The notes below the pieces were generated by a model that was given only the letters and a program-made list of their open reading frames with translations, did not search any database and had not been told where the DNA came from. Source: Rhodotorula mucilaginosa (taxonomy: Eukaryota; Basidiomycota; Microbotryomycetes; Sporidiobolales; Sporidiobolaceae). Taken from it: a DNA stretch of 64,000 nucleotides. The translations under genes were made by a program, and so were the position numbers. The DNA lies in the NCBI GenBank assembly GCA_034406715.1, contig CP137864.1, positions 1,116,001 to 1,180,000 on the forward strand, written 5' to 3'. Below are positions 35,901-46,709 of this stretch, in pieces (the first letter of the stretch is position 1; the number at the start of each line of letters is the position of its first letter).

Positions 35901-38900
35901 CAACCGACGAAGCGGGTGCAATTTGCGGCGGGGTCGCCTATCCCACGATGCGAGAGCTCCGGTACGTCCGTCGAGAGCCTGCAGCCGCCCGTGCTTGCCA
36001 AGTCCTCCAACACCACCGCAGAATGTAAAGTCAAATTCTGTGCGTTGCTAGCGTGGAAGAGTTTGCTCACTTGCCTTACGACTACAGCCGACGAAACCAC
36101 CGGCGCGTCTCGCCACATCTCCGCCTCAATGCTGGCACCGCGACTCGACGTCCCGCTCGCACAGCGGACTTTCATGTTTGCCGAAGCACCGCCGACGTCG
36201 TATCAAGCGGAAAGTACGATGGAAGCTTACGGGCGAGCGAAGGTCGTCTACAAAGATCCTCACTACAGCAACCCGGCGGATGTTCCGCGACGTGATCGCG
36301 AATATGGCGGAAAGCGCTTCCGTCTTCGTGGATCCACCATGCGCTTTCTTCCCGCTTTCAAGCACTACTCGGCCGGCAGCGCTCCGAGATCAGACGACCT
36401 GGCGCCGAAGGCTCCTCGACCTGCGCAGATTCAGACTTGGGAGTTCTCGTCTGCGCCGCCTTCGTCGGAGCTTGCCCTGCAATGGCTCGAACAGCATGGT
36501 GCGTTCGCGTTGCTAAGACCGCAACTGCAATAAGAAGCTAACACTCTGATGCTCGATGCAGAGACGAGCGCGAAGAAACCGCGCTTTGATCCGGTCAAGT
36601 CTCAGGTGCGTTTGCTCCTACCTGTGCTCGGTCCACGCGATGGAAGACTGATCGAGATGCCCGCGCATAGATCGAGGGACCGACGCAGAAGAACGGCAGC
36701 GACAAGTTTCAAGCCATCAAGGGAGCCGCAAGTCAACGCGAGAAGCAACACATGGCAGTCCTCACGATGGAGTTGCACGGTGAGCTTTTCAGACCTTTGC
36801 GGAGACTGTTCCTTACTCGCTGACGCCTGATCGTGCGTCCGTACAGTCAACACGCGCGGTACGCTTCTTCCCGATCCGCAACACGACGCTATCCAGGCCA
36901 TCTTTTACTGCCTTCAGTCCGACAACGAAGACCTGGACGCAAACGGCAGAGCCGAGAATACGCACGTCGGAGTCATCGCTGTCGGGAACAAAGATACGCT
37001 TCGCATTGTGGGCATCACCGACTATGACATTCACGTCGTCGAAGACGAGCGGACTTTGATCGACACGTTCGTCGAGTGGGTGCGGTACGATTGGGATCCC
37101 GAGTGCTTAGGCGGCTACGAAGTCCATCACGCATCCTGGGGATATCTACTCGAACGAGCTGAAGCCGAGTATGGTGCGTAGTTTGGCAAGTCGTGCTTCT
37201 CCCGTTGTACGCTGACGGCTGTCCTGCTTCGGATAGGCTGGAACCTCGTGCCGGAGCTCGGCCGCGTGCGCGTGCTCGACACCGGGCGTTTCGGAGACGC
37301 ACAGTCCGATCGATGGGGATACAACCAGTCCTCGGTCCTCAACTTTACCGGACGTCACGTTCTGCCGATCTGGCGCATCTTGAAGGCGGACAACAAATTC
37401 CAGCAATACAGCTTCGAGCACATCGCCTTCCACGTTCTCGGTGTCCGGTGCGTCGCCTTCCGGATTCCGCCTTCCGGATTCGTACTAAGTGGCTGTACTC
37501 AGACGCTCTCCCCCTGCAGGACGCCGCGCTGGTCTCACCGCATCCTCAGCGACTGGTACACCAGCGATGATCCGGCCAAAGTCGCGCGAGTATTCAACTA
37601 TTACCGCAATCGGGTCGAGATGGATATCGAGATGCTGGATGCAGCCGAGATCGTGGATCAGAGCTGGTACGCTTGTCGATTCCGCCGCGTGATGAGTGGT
37701 TCCCAGCCGCGGCTGACCACGCAAGTCGGCGACAGCGAATCTGCGCGAGTGTTCGGCGTCGACTTCCACTCAGTCCGGACGCGTGGCAGTCAGTTCAAGG
37801 TCGAATCGGTCATGTTCAAGATCTCGAAGCCGGAGAGCTTCATGCTCTTGTCGCCGAATCGGGTTCAAGTCTGTCGGAGCTCTTCCCCGCCCGAATCGCG
37901 AATCTCCGAGCTGATCTTGCCCGGATGCGACAGGTCGGCCGCCAAAATGCAGCAGAGTGTCAGCCTCTCATCATGGAGCCGCAAAGCGCGTTCTACAAGG
38001 GTCCGCTCCTCGTCATGGACTTTCAATCGCTTTATCCTTCCGTCATGATCGCGTACAACTACTGCTACTCGCAAGTTCCGACCTCCATCGATCCTCACGC
38101 GTGTGAGATCCTTTACTGACAGACGATCTGCAGGACTTGTCTCGGTCGAGTCAACACCTTCAAGGGGTCGAACAAGTTTGGCGTCAGCGAGATCAACTTG
38201 CCCGAAGGGAACTTGCACTTGCTTCGCGAGCATATCACGGGTGAGTTGTCAACGTCCGCAGTGCCTCGCAATCACCTCGGAGTCACTAATTGTCTCGATC
38301 TATAGTCTCGCCCAACGGGATGATGTTTGTGAAGCCCGAGATCCGCAAGTCGCTACTTGCCAAGATGCTCAGCGAGCTTCTCGATACTCGCGTCATGGTC
38401 AAGTCGAGCATGAAGGCGGTACAGCAAGATCGCGTAAGACCTTTTTCAAGTTCGCGAGCCTATACGATACTCATCGAGGGGTTTGCGTGTGCAGGCTTTG
38501 ACGAAACTGCTCAACGCGCGGCAACTAGCCCTGAAGTTTCTCGCGAACGTGGGTGTCTTCCAAGCGCTGTCAGAAGCACCTTTTTTCGTGCTCAACGCGA
38601 AGTGCCACAGGTCACCTACGGCTACACTTCTGCGACCTTTTCCGGTCGGATGCCGGCAGTCGAGATTGCCGACGCGATCGTGCAGACTGGGCGTGAGACC
38701 CTGGAACGGGTCAGTACCACCGTTCTCTTCGAGTGCTGACACATGGGTATAGCACGACTGATCCGAGCTCGTTCGTGATCAGGCGAAGGAGACCATCGAA
38801 GCAGTGAAAGATTGGGGCGCCAAGGTCGTTTACGGCGATACCGACTCGCTCTTCATCTACCTTCCCGGCAAGAGCAAGGACGAGGCGTTCCGCATCGGCG

Positions 38901-40202
38901 ACGAGATCGCCGAACGAGTCACCTCCTTAAACCCTCGCCCCATCAAGCTCAAGTTTGAGAAGGTGAGCCCTTTCTCGAAAACGCCAAATGGCTTACTCGG
39001 CTTACACGGTCTGCGTGCGCAGGTCTACCTTCCGAGTGTCCTCCTCGCCAAGAAACGCTACGTCGGCTTCAAGTACGAGTACAAGGCGCAGAAGGATCCC
39101 GATTTCGACGCCAAGGGTATCGAGACCGTCCGCCGCGACGGAATCGCTGCTACCCAAAAGATGCAAGAGACCTGTCTCAAGTAAGCTCGTCGCGCTCTGC
39201 TCAATCTGACATTCCCTGACTCGATCTTCATCGCCTTCCAGGATCCTGTTTCGCACGTCGGACCTCTCGCTCGTCAAGAGCTTCTGCCAGCGACAGTGGA
39301 AGAAGCTTATAGCCGGCGAAGTCTCCCCGCAAGACTTTGTCATTGCCAAGGCGGTCAAGCTCGGCAGCTACGCGTGAGTGGTCAATCAGTTAGTGAGCGG
39401 ATGTCGACCGCGCTGCTGATCCTCCTTGCCGTCGCAGTGAGGGACGCCTCCCCCCACCCGGCGCTGCGGTTGCCACCCGCGCAATGCTCGACGATCCCCG
39501 CGCCGAGCCCGAGTATGGCGAGCGAGTTCCTTATTTGATGTTCCAAGCGGAGCCTGGCCAACCGCAAGTCCACCGGGCCATTTCGCCGGAAGAGTTCCTT
39601 GCCGATCCGTAAGCGACCCTTGCCCGGCCGCCATCGCGAAAGCTCGCTGATAAGGCTTTCTCTTCGCCGTCAGCCGCCTCCGTCTCGACGCCACCCACTA
39701 CATCGAGCGCATGATGATCCCACCACTCGAGCGGATCTTCAATCTGGTCGGCGCCGATGTCAAAGCATGGTATCGCGAGATGGGCAAATCGAAGCGCATT
39801 CACAAGGTCACTCTCCAGAAGTCCGGTGCCAAGCCGATAATGCTCGAAGAGCATTTTACTAGTGACAGGTGTATAGCCTGTCAGGGACCGGGGGGCAACG
39901 GCGGTGAGTTCATCCTTTTCGGCGGGTGGTGAGGGCTCGAGGCTGACCTGGTCCTGACCTCGATAGGACTGTGCGCGGCATGCCTCGCCCACCCGAGCGA
40001 GACAATCTATTCTCTCACTGCTCGAAAGCACGCGCTCCTGTCCCGCCGGCACGCTCTCCACAAGATCTGCGTTTCCTGTTCCGCCAATCCTGCCTTTGAG
40101 GTCATCGCCTGCAACTCGACAGACTGCCCGAACCACTACGCTCGCGTTCGCAATGACAACGAACTCGCCAAAGTCGTCGATGCCGCGTCTCTCCAATTCT
40201 GA
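32987..40202 (+). CDS. REV3: DNA polymerase zeta catalytic subunit REV3
   Basis: This B-family polymerase does error-prone extension past DNA lesions with Rev7, Pol31 and Pol32. About 18 short introns leave a product near 2,000 aa. The N-terminal domain is present (FRLSAIDFVPSVDRSQFDN, CKGEMYTVPVIRIFGATD, HVHGAFPYVYVEYKG, YIRRFGAALNRAM, VAFIVLCKGIPFYGYHVGY). A long disordered Ser/Pro-rich spacer follows (about 34500-36000), then SYQAESTMEAYGRAKVVYKDP. The exonuclease fold is degenerate: VNTRGTLLPDP stands where proofreading enzymes have DxE. Polymerase motifs: A (MDFQSLYPSVMIAYNYCYS), B (LLNARQLALKFLANVTYGYT, SGRMP), C (VVYGDTDSLFIY) and KKRYVGFKYE. C-terminal CysA (CIACQGPGGNGGLCAAC) and CysB (CVSC...CNSTDC) match the zinc and iron-sulfur modules. 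The gene lies wholly between the repeat arms. Confidence 0.95.
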
Positions 40203-40290
40203 TCACATCTCGTCACTATTTGTCCCGTATCCCACCTTGTCGTTGTAATTCCTACACTCGCATTCCTCACCGGGACACGCATTGGCGCAC

Positions 40291-40317
40291 TTCAGGGAAC
40301 GGCGGGTGCGGAGACAT
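40291..40317 (-). pseudogene. Duplicate of flavin reductase exon 1
   Basis: On the minus strand these 27 nt encode the same nine residues as exon 1 of the gene at 31324 (M-S-P-H-P-P-F-P-E), with one synonymous change, and are followed by the same GTGCGCC donor start. No exon 2 follows in this orientation, so it is an orphan exon at present. It would regain an exon 2 only if the 8.9 kb between the arms were inverted. Confidence 0.85.
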
Positions 40318-40861
40318 GATAGTGCGAGCGCTCGAGCAGCAACGCCGCGCGATTCGGAGCGGACGAGGTGAGAGGGGAAGCATGAAGCAGCAAGAGGACT
40401 CGGAATCCGCAGTCTCGCTTTACCCGGTTGTGCGGCGGCGACAGGGGGAGTTTTCGTTTCAGGCTCGGGGTTTACTGTACATGCATTGAACCGTTTCAGA
40501 AACATGACCGAGTCGGAAACCGTTCGGCAAGCAGGATCGGATGAGCAAGCCGGCTGAGTGCGCTTTTCAATCGCTTACTCGGACTTGGTCGCAATGATTT
40601 GTAGGTGCTATTCCGTTGCATTACGAGCAAGATCTGAGCTCCTCGAGCTGCTCTGCTCCGAGAATGTCTCAAGCGAGGGTGTCGCCGCGGCGGAGAAAGA
40701 GCGCAAACGGGAGCCAAGTCCTCCGCCACCCAGCGCTCTTTTCCTCCTCGACGTCAAAAAAAACTCCAGACTCTCGCTCTTCACTTGCGGCCCGCCCACA
40801 CACCACAGTGGAGCCAACAAAAAGCCTGTTGCATTCCAGCGGGCGAAGCGAAGAAACAAGT

Positions 40862-41348
40862 TTACTTCTTCTTCGAGACACCGACCGTCTTTCCGCGACG
40901 ACCGGTGGTCTTGGTCTGCGGACATCTCAAAGCCCCGTCAGTATGCAGTATAGTGCAAATCAGACGACAGGACGTACGTGCTGACCACGAACGCGCAGCC
41001 CCCGGTATGTACGAAGGCCACGGTGGTTGCGGATCTTCTTGACTGTTTCCGAGAATCAAAACGGTCAAGATCGGCGATCCTGAGCCCATAACTTGCATAG
41101 AGACACGACATACGGCGCTCGAGGTCCTCGCGCATCTATAGGGGCAAACGAGAGTCAGTCGGGAGTGATCCGGAAGCCTTGCCGCCACCGCCGACTGGAA
41201 ACGCACCTTGGAGTCAAGCTGGTTCGAGAGGAGGTGGCCACTCTTGCCGTCGACGATGTCACTGTGCGCCGAAGTGATCAGTACCAACGCCCAGCGGAAG
41301 GAAGAAAGTACCTGTTTACTCACCGCTGCCTGTTGACGAACCACTGCG
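40862..41348 (-). pseudogene. 5'-truncated RPS18 copy
   Basis: This fragment holds the last 25 nt of RPS18 exon 3, then exons 4-7 with their introns and the stop codon. Exons 1, 2 and most of 3, and the promoter, are absent. Splice sites are kept. Protein-level differences are few; one is visible in exon 6, where the conserved Trp of the YWGLRVRG segment is Arg. The last exon ([17 protein letters not shown]) is unchanged. Without a start it cannot make uS13, but it can act as donor or recipient in gene conversion with the functional gene. Confidence 0.9.
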
Positions 41349-41385
41349 ATTCCAGACCTTCGCCGAGGAACACCGATTTCTCTTG

Positions 41386-41428
41386 CGCAACGTCGCAACG
41401 TCGCAACGTCGCGATCTCGCGCGAGATC
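41386..41428. repeat. Three CGCAACGT repeats plus a 16-nt perfect palindrome
   Basis: Three tandem copies of CGCAACGT occupy 41386-41409. They are followed by GATCTCGCGCGAGATC (41413-41428), which is its own reverse complement. The cluster lies 38 nt outside the outer border of arm B and is not in arm A. Confidence 0.85.
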
Positions 41429-41569
41429 CATAGCAGCTAAGAACGTCGCGCATCTACAGGCAAAGTCTCGGTCGAGAATCTCCGTTGGCCAGAGGAAGCG
41501 CACTGTGCCGAGAATACGCGAAAGGAGCGTCCAGCCGATCATGTATTCTTGTGAAGCCGTTTGCAGTTT

Positions 41570-44500
41570 CTACGCTCGCACATCTACCAGAGGTTGAGCA
41601 CTACCTGCAGATACCGCCTCGATGACTTGTGGCGGCGTTCGTACCCGCAGGACCCGCGCCGGAAGGCGGGTGCGCCAGCTCGATCCGGCGGTACTCGGCG
41701 TGCTGACGACAAGCTGACCGTTGCCAACGACGAAGACCCCGGGGCGAGACAGCCACACCTGAACTTCCACCACGTGTAGTGCGAGCGGGTCGAGTTGTCC
41801 CTCGTGTCGCAATGCTTCGATGAAGGGAGCGGCGCTGTGGCTGCGCAGGAGGGAAAAAAAAGGTCAGCATGTGCCAGGCGCATCGAGCCGAACATCGCGA
41901 CGTACCTGGAAACACCTGCGAGCTCGAGCGAGAAGGCGATGTTCGCCACGGGAGATGTGTTGCGGAGACAGAATCGGACCGGCAGGAAGAGAGGGCTGCA
42001 TTTCGAGAGTCAGTCAAGTCAAGCGCCATCCCCACAGAACCGCGATCCGAAAGTGCTCACCCGGTTGCAAAGTCGTGCTCGACGTTGGTGTTGACCTGCA
42101 TGTCGAGTTGTATCGGCGACGAAGCCGCAGACGTCAAGAGTTCCATAGATCCGAGTGCGCCGAGGAGAGTGGTCCGCTCGCGTTGGGTCTCCTCGTACAA
42201 CCCTCCCGCGAACCCTTGCGCGGTCGTCAAGGCCTTCTGGAGCGCCGACGCGCCTGCTGACCCTGCGGATGAGCCGATCGCCGGCGCGTCGAGCGGAACG
42301 ATGACGGTTGCTGCCTTGGACCCCGCCAAATCGAGCGTTGCCGAGGTGAAACGGATCGCGAGAAAAGCGGCGCGAGAGGAAAAGAGAGGGAAGAGGCGAG
42401 CGTGGCGCTCGCGAGGAATCATGCCAAAGGCGTTGCCGACCCGCGACCGGCGCGAGGCAGCGTACAAAGCCAGAAGATTCTCGTTCGAGCCCTCAGTCAC
42501 CCCAATCTGACGAGAGAGAGTGAGTCAGCTCGCGCAGCTGTGAAAGGTCAGTCAGTCTACTCACGGAAGAATGGAGGAGGGGGATCCGAGGATACGGCGA
42601 CGTCGGAGAATCCCTGCCCTGCAGTACGGTCTGCACGCGCTGGACGAACTCGACGTCGATCTCGTCGGCTACCGGTTCCGCGCCAACGATGGGCACCGAG
42701 AAAGCCGTGCTCTGCTGCCAGCCCAGGTTCCCTGGCCGCACCCAGCTCGTCGAGCCGGCGTCGCAACGCCAAGTCGGAGAGAACATGGCGATACCCTCAA
42801 TGGCGACATCGTCAGCCGGCAAACCGCAATTGTGAACCTGCGCCAACAAGATCATCAGCACCGTAACGTCTTCACCCGGGAGCAGGATCAACTCACGTCG
42901 ACGTCGAGCAGGAAAGGATTGTCGCCGGTAAAGGTTGTCCGCGCGCGACACCGCACGTTCAGAGAAGGGTAGACGTCCAGCACGTGAACGCTCGCGGCGG
43001 CATAGACTTCACTGTCTGAATCGCCGCAGAAGGCGAGGAGGATTTGAACGTTTCGTCGACCTGCTGCGTCGCCGCGGACGATGAGCTCGTGCTGGAGGGA
43101 GTCGCCCGGTTGTAGTGGGCGCGCCGAGGGCAACAACGAGACGGGCGGCGGCGTCTCGAGGCTGTTCGAGACCTCGCGAGAGTCGCCAGCGCTCTCGGCA
43201 ACGGAAGCGAGCGTGGACACGACCTCCGGATGGGAGCAGAGGAAGTGCAGTTCCGTGATCGGCGTCTTGCCCGTGTTCCGAAAGGTGACAGCGACGGTCC
43301 GCATCTCGCCATGGAAGAGCTTGCTCGGCAGCGCGCTCAAGTCGACCTCCACACGTGGCGTCGGAGCATGCATGTCCGCGACGAGCGGGATCCGGTTCCG
43401 CACCGAGGGCTTGCCCGGTCGAGCGGGCGTCGGGGTCGTCCAGCGTTCGGCGAGGGATTCCGAGACGGGCAAGAGACCGCTGAAGCGGTACGAGATTGAA
43501 CGCACGACGAGCTTGCCGAGCGTGGTAGCTTGGATAGGTATATAGACCTATAGTGGGAGGATATTCTTCGTGATCAGCACACAGAACGCGATCCGCTGCG
43601 GAAAGGGCAAAAAAGCTGACTTTGCTTCGCTCGAGCGGCGCGAGCTCGACATCCATGGTCGCGTGCGCCTCGGTGCTGCCAATCTTGCCCTCCGAATCCG
43701 TCATCTCGATCTCGACCTTGACGTCTCCCAGCGCGAGGAAAGCCTCGAGCGGGTTCCGGACCGGCACTTCGAGCATGACCGTCTCCCCGACTGCGGCATC
43801 GAACGGGGGTGGAGCGACCCAACTCGCCTTTGCCGTTGCCGACGCGCCACCAGCTGCAGAGCTCTGACCCTCGCCCGGTCTCGAGAAGCGGTGCGAGATG
43901 GTTCGCGGACGCTTCTTCCTGATCGTCGTCTCTTGCCACTGCGCACGTTGCAGCATATCCTGCTCGAGGGCGTCCCAGGCCACGGTGATTGCAGGTGCGC
44001 CCTGGGCGTGGGAGGTTGCAGAGGCGGTACCAGGTACGGCGAGCTTTGCGTTCTGGGCGTCAAAGAGCCGTATCGGGAGGTGGATTCCCCGTTCGCTGAC
44101 GAGACGGTCGGCATCGTCGCCGAGAAGGGAGTAGGCCAACGCAAAGTCATCGAGCCAATCGCCTGCCGACAGTGTCGTTGTCGCTTCGGCAGCAGTCGTC
44201 ATGGTCGTCGGGTCCATCGCCGCCACACTCCCGACGAGCAACTCGAGAAAGTGTTCGACGGCGTCGAGCGCGTCGCCGACGGTGTACGCTTGTCGCGCGA
44301 GCGAGTGATGCATATAAGTGCGGATCGCGAGCCACGGCATGATGAGCGACAGAGTCTCGGACGAGTTTCGGGGTCGAGGTGGGGGAGGGAAGCGCGGGTC
44401 GAGCAGAGCGGTGAGAGGAGGCGGAGGCGGAGGCGGCGGCGCCGAGTCTTCGACTCCTTCCGCATCGACAGTGTCTGCAGCGACCGAGTCGGGATGATAG

Positions 44501-46614
44501 GGCTTGACGGACGCCGACGGCGGCAACGGTTGAAACAAGGTGGCGGCTTGTCCCAAACAGCGTCTCGAGAGGGCTTTCTGCTCGTGGGTAAGATTAAAGA
44601 ATCCTCGACCCAGTCAGTCCCGCAGCCTGGCAAACGCATATTGGGAAGGGAGAGAGACAGAAAAAAGACGTCGCAAACTCACGATCCCGCATTTTTCGTA
44701 CCGAGCTGCCGCCATCGCGAGGTGGAAAGCATACTTGCGTCTTCTGCCCCTGACCTCCCGCTCCGCCTCTGTCCCGCTCCCGCTCCCGCTCCCGCCACCT
44801 GCGCCGGCAGCGCCGCCCCCAACCCCAACGGGCGCCTTCCAATCCGCCAACGCCGCCTGCTCAAGCAACACGGCACTGACGACTTCGTCCGCCTCGCCCG
44901 CAGTCCGCACGAGCGCGTCGCTCGCCAGACTCCAGCAAGCGCCGCCCCTCCTCCTCTTGGCGTCGTAGGGAGGTGATCCGAGCGAGCGGTACAGTTCGTA
45001 GTAGAGGAGGGTGGCGCGGAGGGCGTCGTAGTCTGCGGGGGAGGAGGAGGAGGAGGGGGCGAGTTGCGAGAGCGAAGAAGCCGCGACGAGGTACGCGTCC
45101 GGGTTGTTGTTCGCCGAACCGAGCGGCGATGGTCCTCCTCCTCCTCCTCCCGCCGCGGTTGTCGTTAACCCTTCAACCGCCGCCGCCGCCGAGGAGGAGT
45201 AGACGAGCAAGCTCGACAAACCGGCCATGCGCGTCGCCGACGCGGCATGGCGCCAGGCTTTGTCGGCGCGGTAGTCCTTGGCGAGCGATTCGTATACGGC
45301 GTGGGCGAGTTTCGGATCGCCGAGCACGAGGCACAGGTCGGCGAGGCGGCGCGTTTGGGACAGTTGCGAGAGCGGGTGGTAGCTGAGAGGCGAGGCGAGG
45401 GTCCGGCGGGGTGGTCAAGAACGATCAGTTCAGGAGTTGCGCAACCGACTCGGAAAAAATGTGGCGGAGAAAAAGGAGACTTACACTCCCTTGGTTGGGT
45501 TGTATCCTTCCCTCCCACCTGCCGGTCCAGGACTCGCAGCCCGACTCCCTCCTTCTGCGCCGCCACCCTGACCCGCGCCGCCGCCGCCGCCAAAGTATTT
45601 CCTCCCGACGCTAAACAGCCTGCCTCCGAGGCTGCGTCGACTCGCGATCCATTGCTCGTGCGCGACGATGGCGGTCCGTTCGAGAAAGGGCACGAGGGAC
45701 TGGACGACGAATTCGCGTGAAAAGGTGGCGAGGGCGGTCAGGTCTTGGGTGGAGAGTTCGGCGGCTGGCCGTGAGGGGGCCTGTGCTGCAGCTGGAGACT
45801 CTTTGGCGTCGTCATCCCCTTGGCCGCCGCCCGTTTCGTCGACTCCGAGGCCGACGAGATGTGCGGTCGTGGGCGGCGCGGCGTCGGCATAATCCCAGTT
45901 CCAGATGGCCAACGCTGCTTCGGGCGCCGGCGGTTCGGGATGGGGCGCGGTCTGTGCTGCGGAAAAGAGCGGGACGAGGGCGGTATGCAACCCGTACGTT
46001 TTGCGGATCGTGTCGTGCAGCTTTTGGGCGTCGGACCAGTCTGCGTCTGCGTCCGGGTGTCCGTGGTCGTGCACGAGCAAGATGAAGCGGAGAGTGTCGG
46101 AGTGAGACTGTGACTGCGCTGCCTGGTCCCAGAGGGCGGCGAGGGCGTTGAGGGGGTCCGGGTTGGTGGTCGAGAGGGCGACGAGGGTGGCGAGGGGCGA
46201 GTCGAACGAGTCGAGGTCGCGGGCGAGGTCTCGGCGGGCGAGGACGGCGTCGCGGACTGCGTCGTACCAGGGTGTGGTCGTCGTAGCCTCTGTTCTGAGC
46301 CAGGTGTCGACATTGGCGGCAATGTCCTGACCGACTTTGTCGAGAAACAAGTCGACGGGGAGGTCTCGCTCAGGCTCCTCGGCGGCGGCGGCGGCGGCGG
46401 CGGCGACGAGTCGGACGGGGAAGTAGTCGTGGGTGACTTGGTCGTAGGTGGCGGGCGTGCGTGTCTGTATGCGTTCGGTGCCCGGTTGAGAGAGGAAGGG
46501 CGCGAGCAAGTGAGCGAGCGAGCGGAAGCGGTTCCTCGCGAGCGCCGAGTCGAGGTCGGGCGTGGTCAGGACCTGCACCGTCGGACTCGTGCTCGCCTGC
46601 ACCCGCCCAGACAT
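41570..46614 (-). CDS. TRS85: TRAPP complex subunit TRS85/TRAPPC8
   Basis: This subunit defines TRAPPIII, the Ypt1/Rab1 exchange factor complex used in ER-Golgi traffic and autophagy. The start MSGRVQASTSPTVQVLTTPD leads into FRSLAHLLAPF and YDQVTHDYFPVRLV. The TRAPPC8 mark REFVVQSLVPFLERTAIV with WIASRRSLGGRLFSVGRKYFG is clear, followed by SQTRRLADLCLVLGDPKLAH, AVYESLAKDYRADKAWRHAA and YHLAMAAARYEKCGI-type TPR-like helices. Beta-sandwich regions follow (DAAVGETVMLEVPVRNPLEA, VYIPIQATTLGKLVVRSISY, MRTVAVTFRNTGKTPITELH). The C-terminal exons are reached through several introns and end QPLVDVRA. Low-complexity Ala, Gly and Pro runs are inserted in loops. It is head-to-head with the Sec39-domain gene, its start codon only about 95 nt from that gene's first recognisable exon. 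Confidence 0.88.
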
Positions 46615-46619
46615 CTCAC

Positions 46620-46625
46620 CACGTG
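46620..46625. promoter_or_regulatory. CACGTG E-box between TRS85 and the Sec39-domain gene
   Basis: A perfect CACGTG palindrome (CCACGTGG in context) begins five bases upstream of the TRS85 ATG and faces the Sec39-domain gene on the other side. In fungi CACGTG is the binding site of bHLH factors such as Cbf1 and Pho4. Its closeness to the ATG is odd, so function is uncertain. Confidence 0.35.
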
Positions 46626-46709
46626 GCTGGAGGGCAGAGAGAGTGGAAGTGGTGCGGAGGTGGTGCGCCTCCTTCCTCTCGCCTCTCTCGCCCTCTCTCA
46701 AACACACAG

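Larger units (their letters stand above)
40284..41348 (-). repeat. Inverted repeat arm B
   Basis: This segment is the reverse-orientation partner of 30288-31357, inserted between the stops of REV3 (82 nt away) and TRS85 (about 220 nt away). Reading on the minus strand it starts in RPS18 exon 3, runs through exons 4-7 and the spacer, and stops 7 nt past flavin reductase exon 1. Neither gene continues beyond its edges, so arm B is the duplicate. Identity is mosaic: high in the RPS18 end and the exon 1 end, low in the middle. No transposon ends or target-site duplication are visible at its borders. Confidence 0.93.

Noticed and set aside
30288-41348. Inverted repeat as the ends of a large DNA transposon
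   Set aside because: The arms consist of host gene parts, no transposase lies between them, and no target-site duplication is visible. A host segmental duplication explains it better.
40862-41542. A 226-codon minus-strand open frame ending like uS13
   Set aside because: It reads through RPS18 introns of the truncated copy. It is not a second functional RPS18, because exons 1, 2 and most of 3 are missing.
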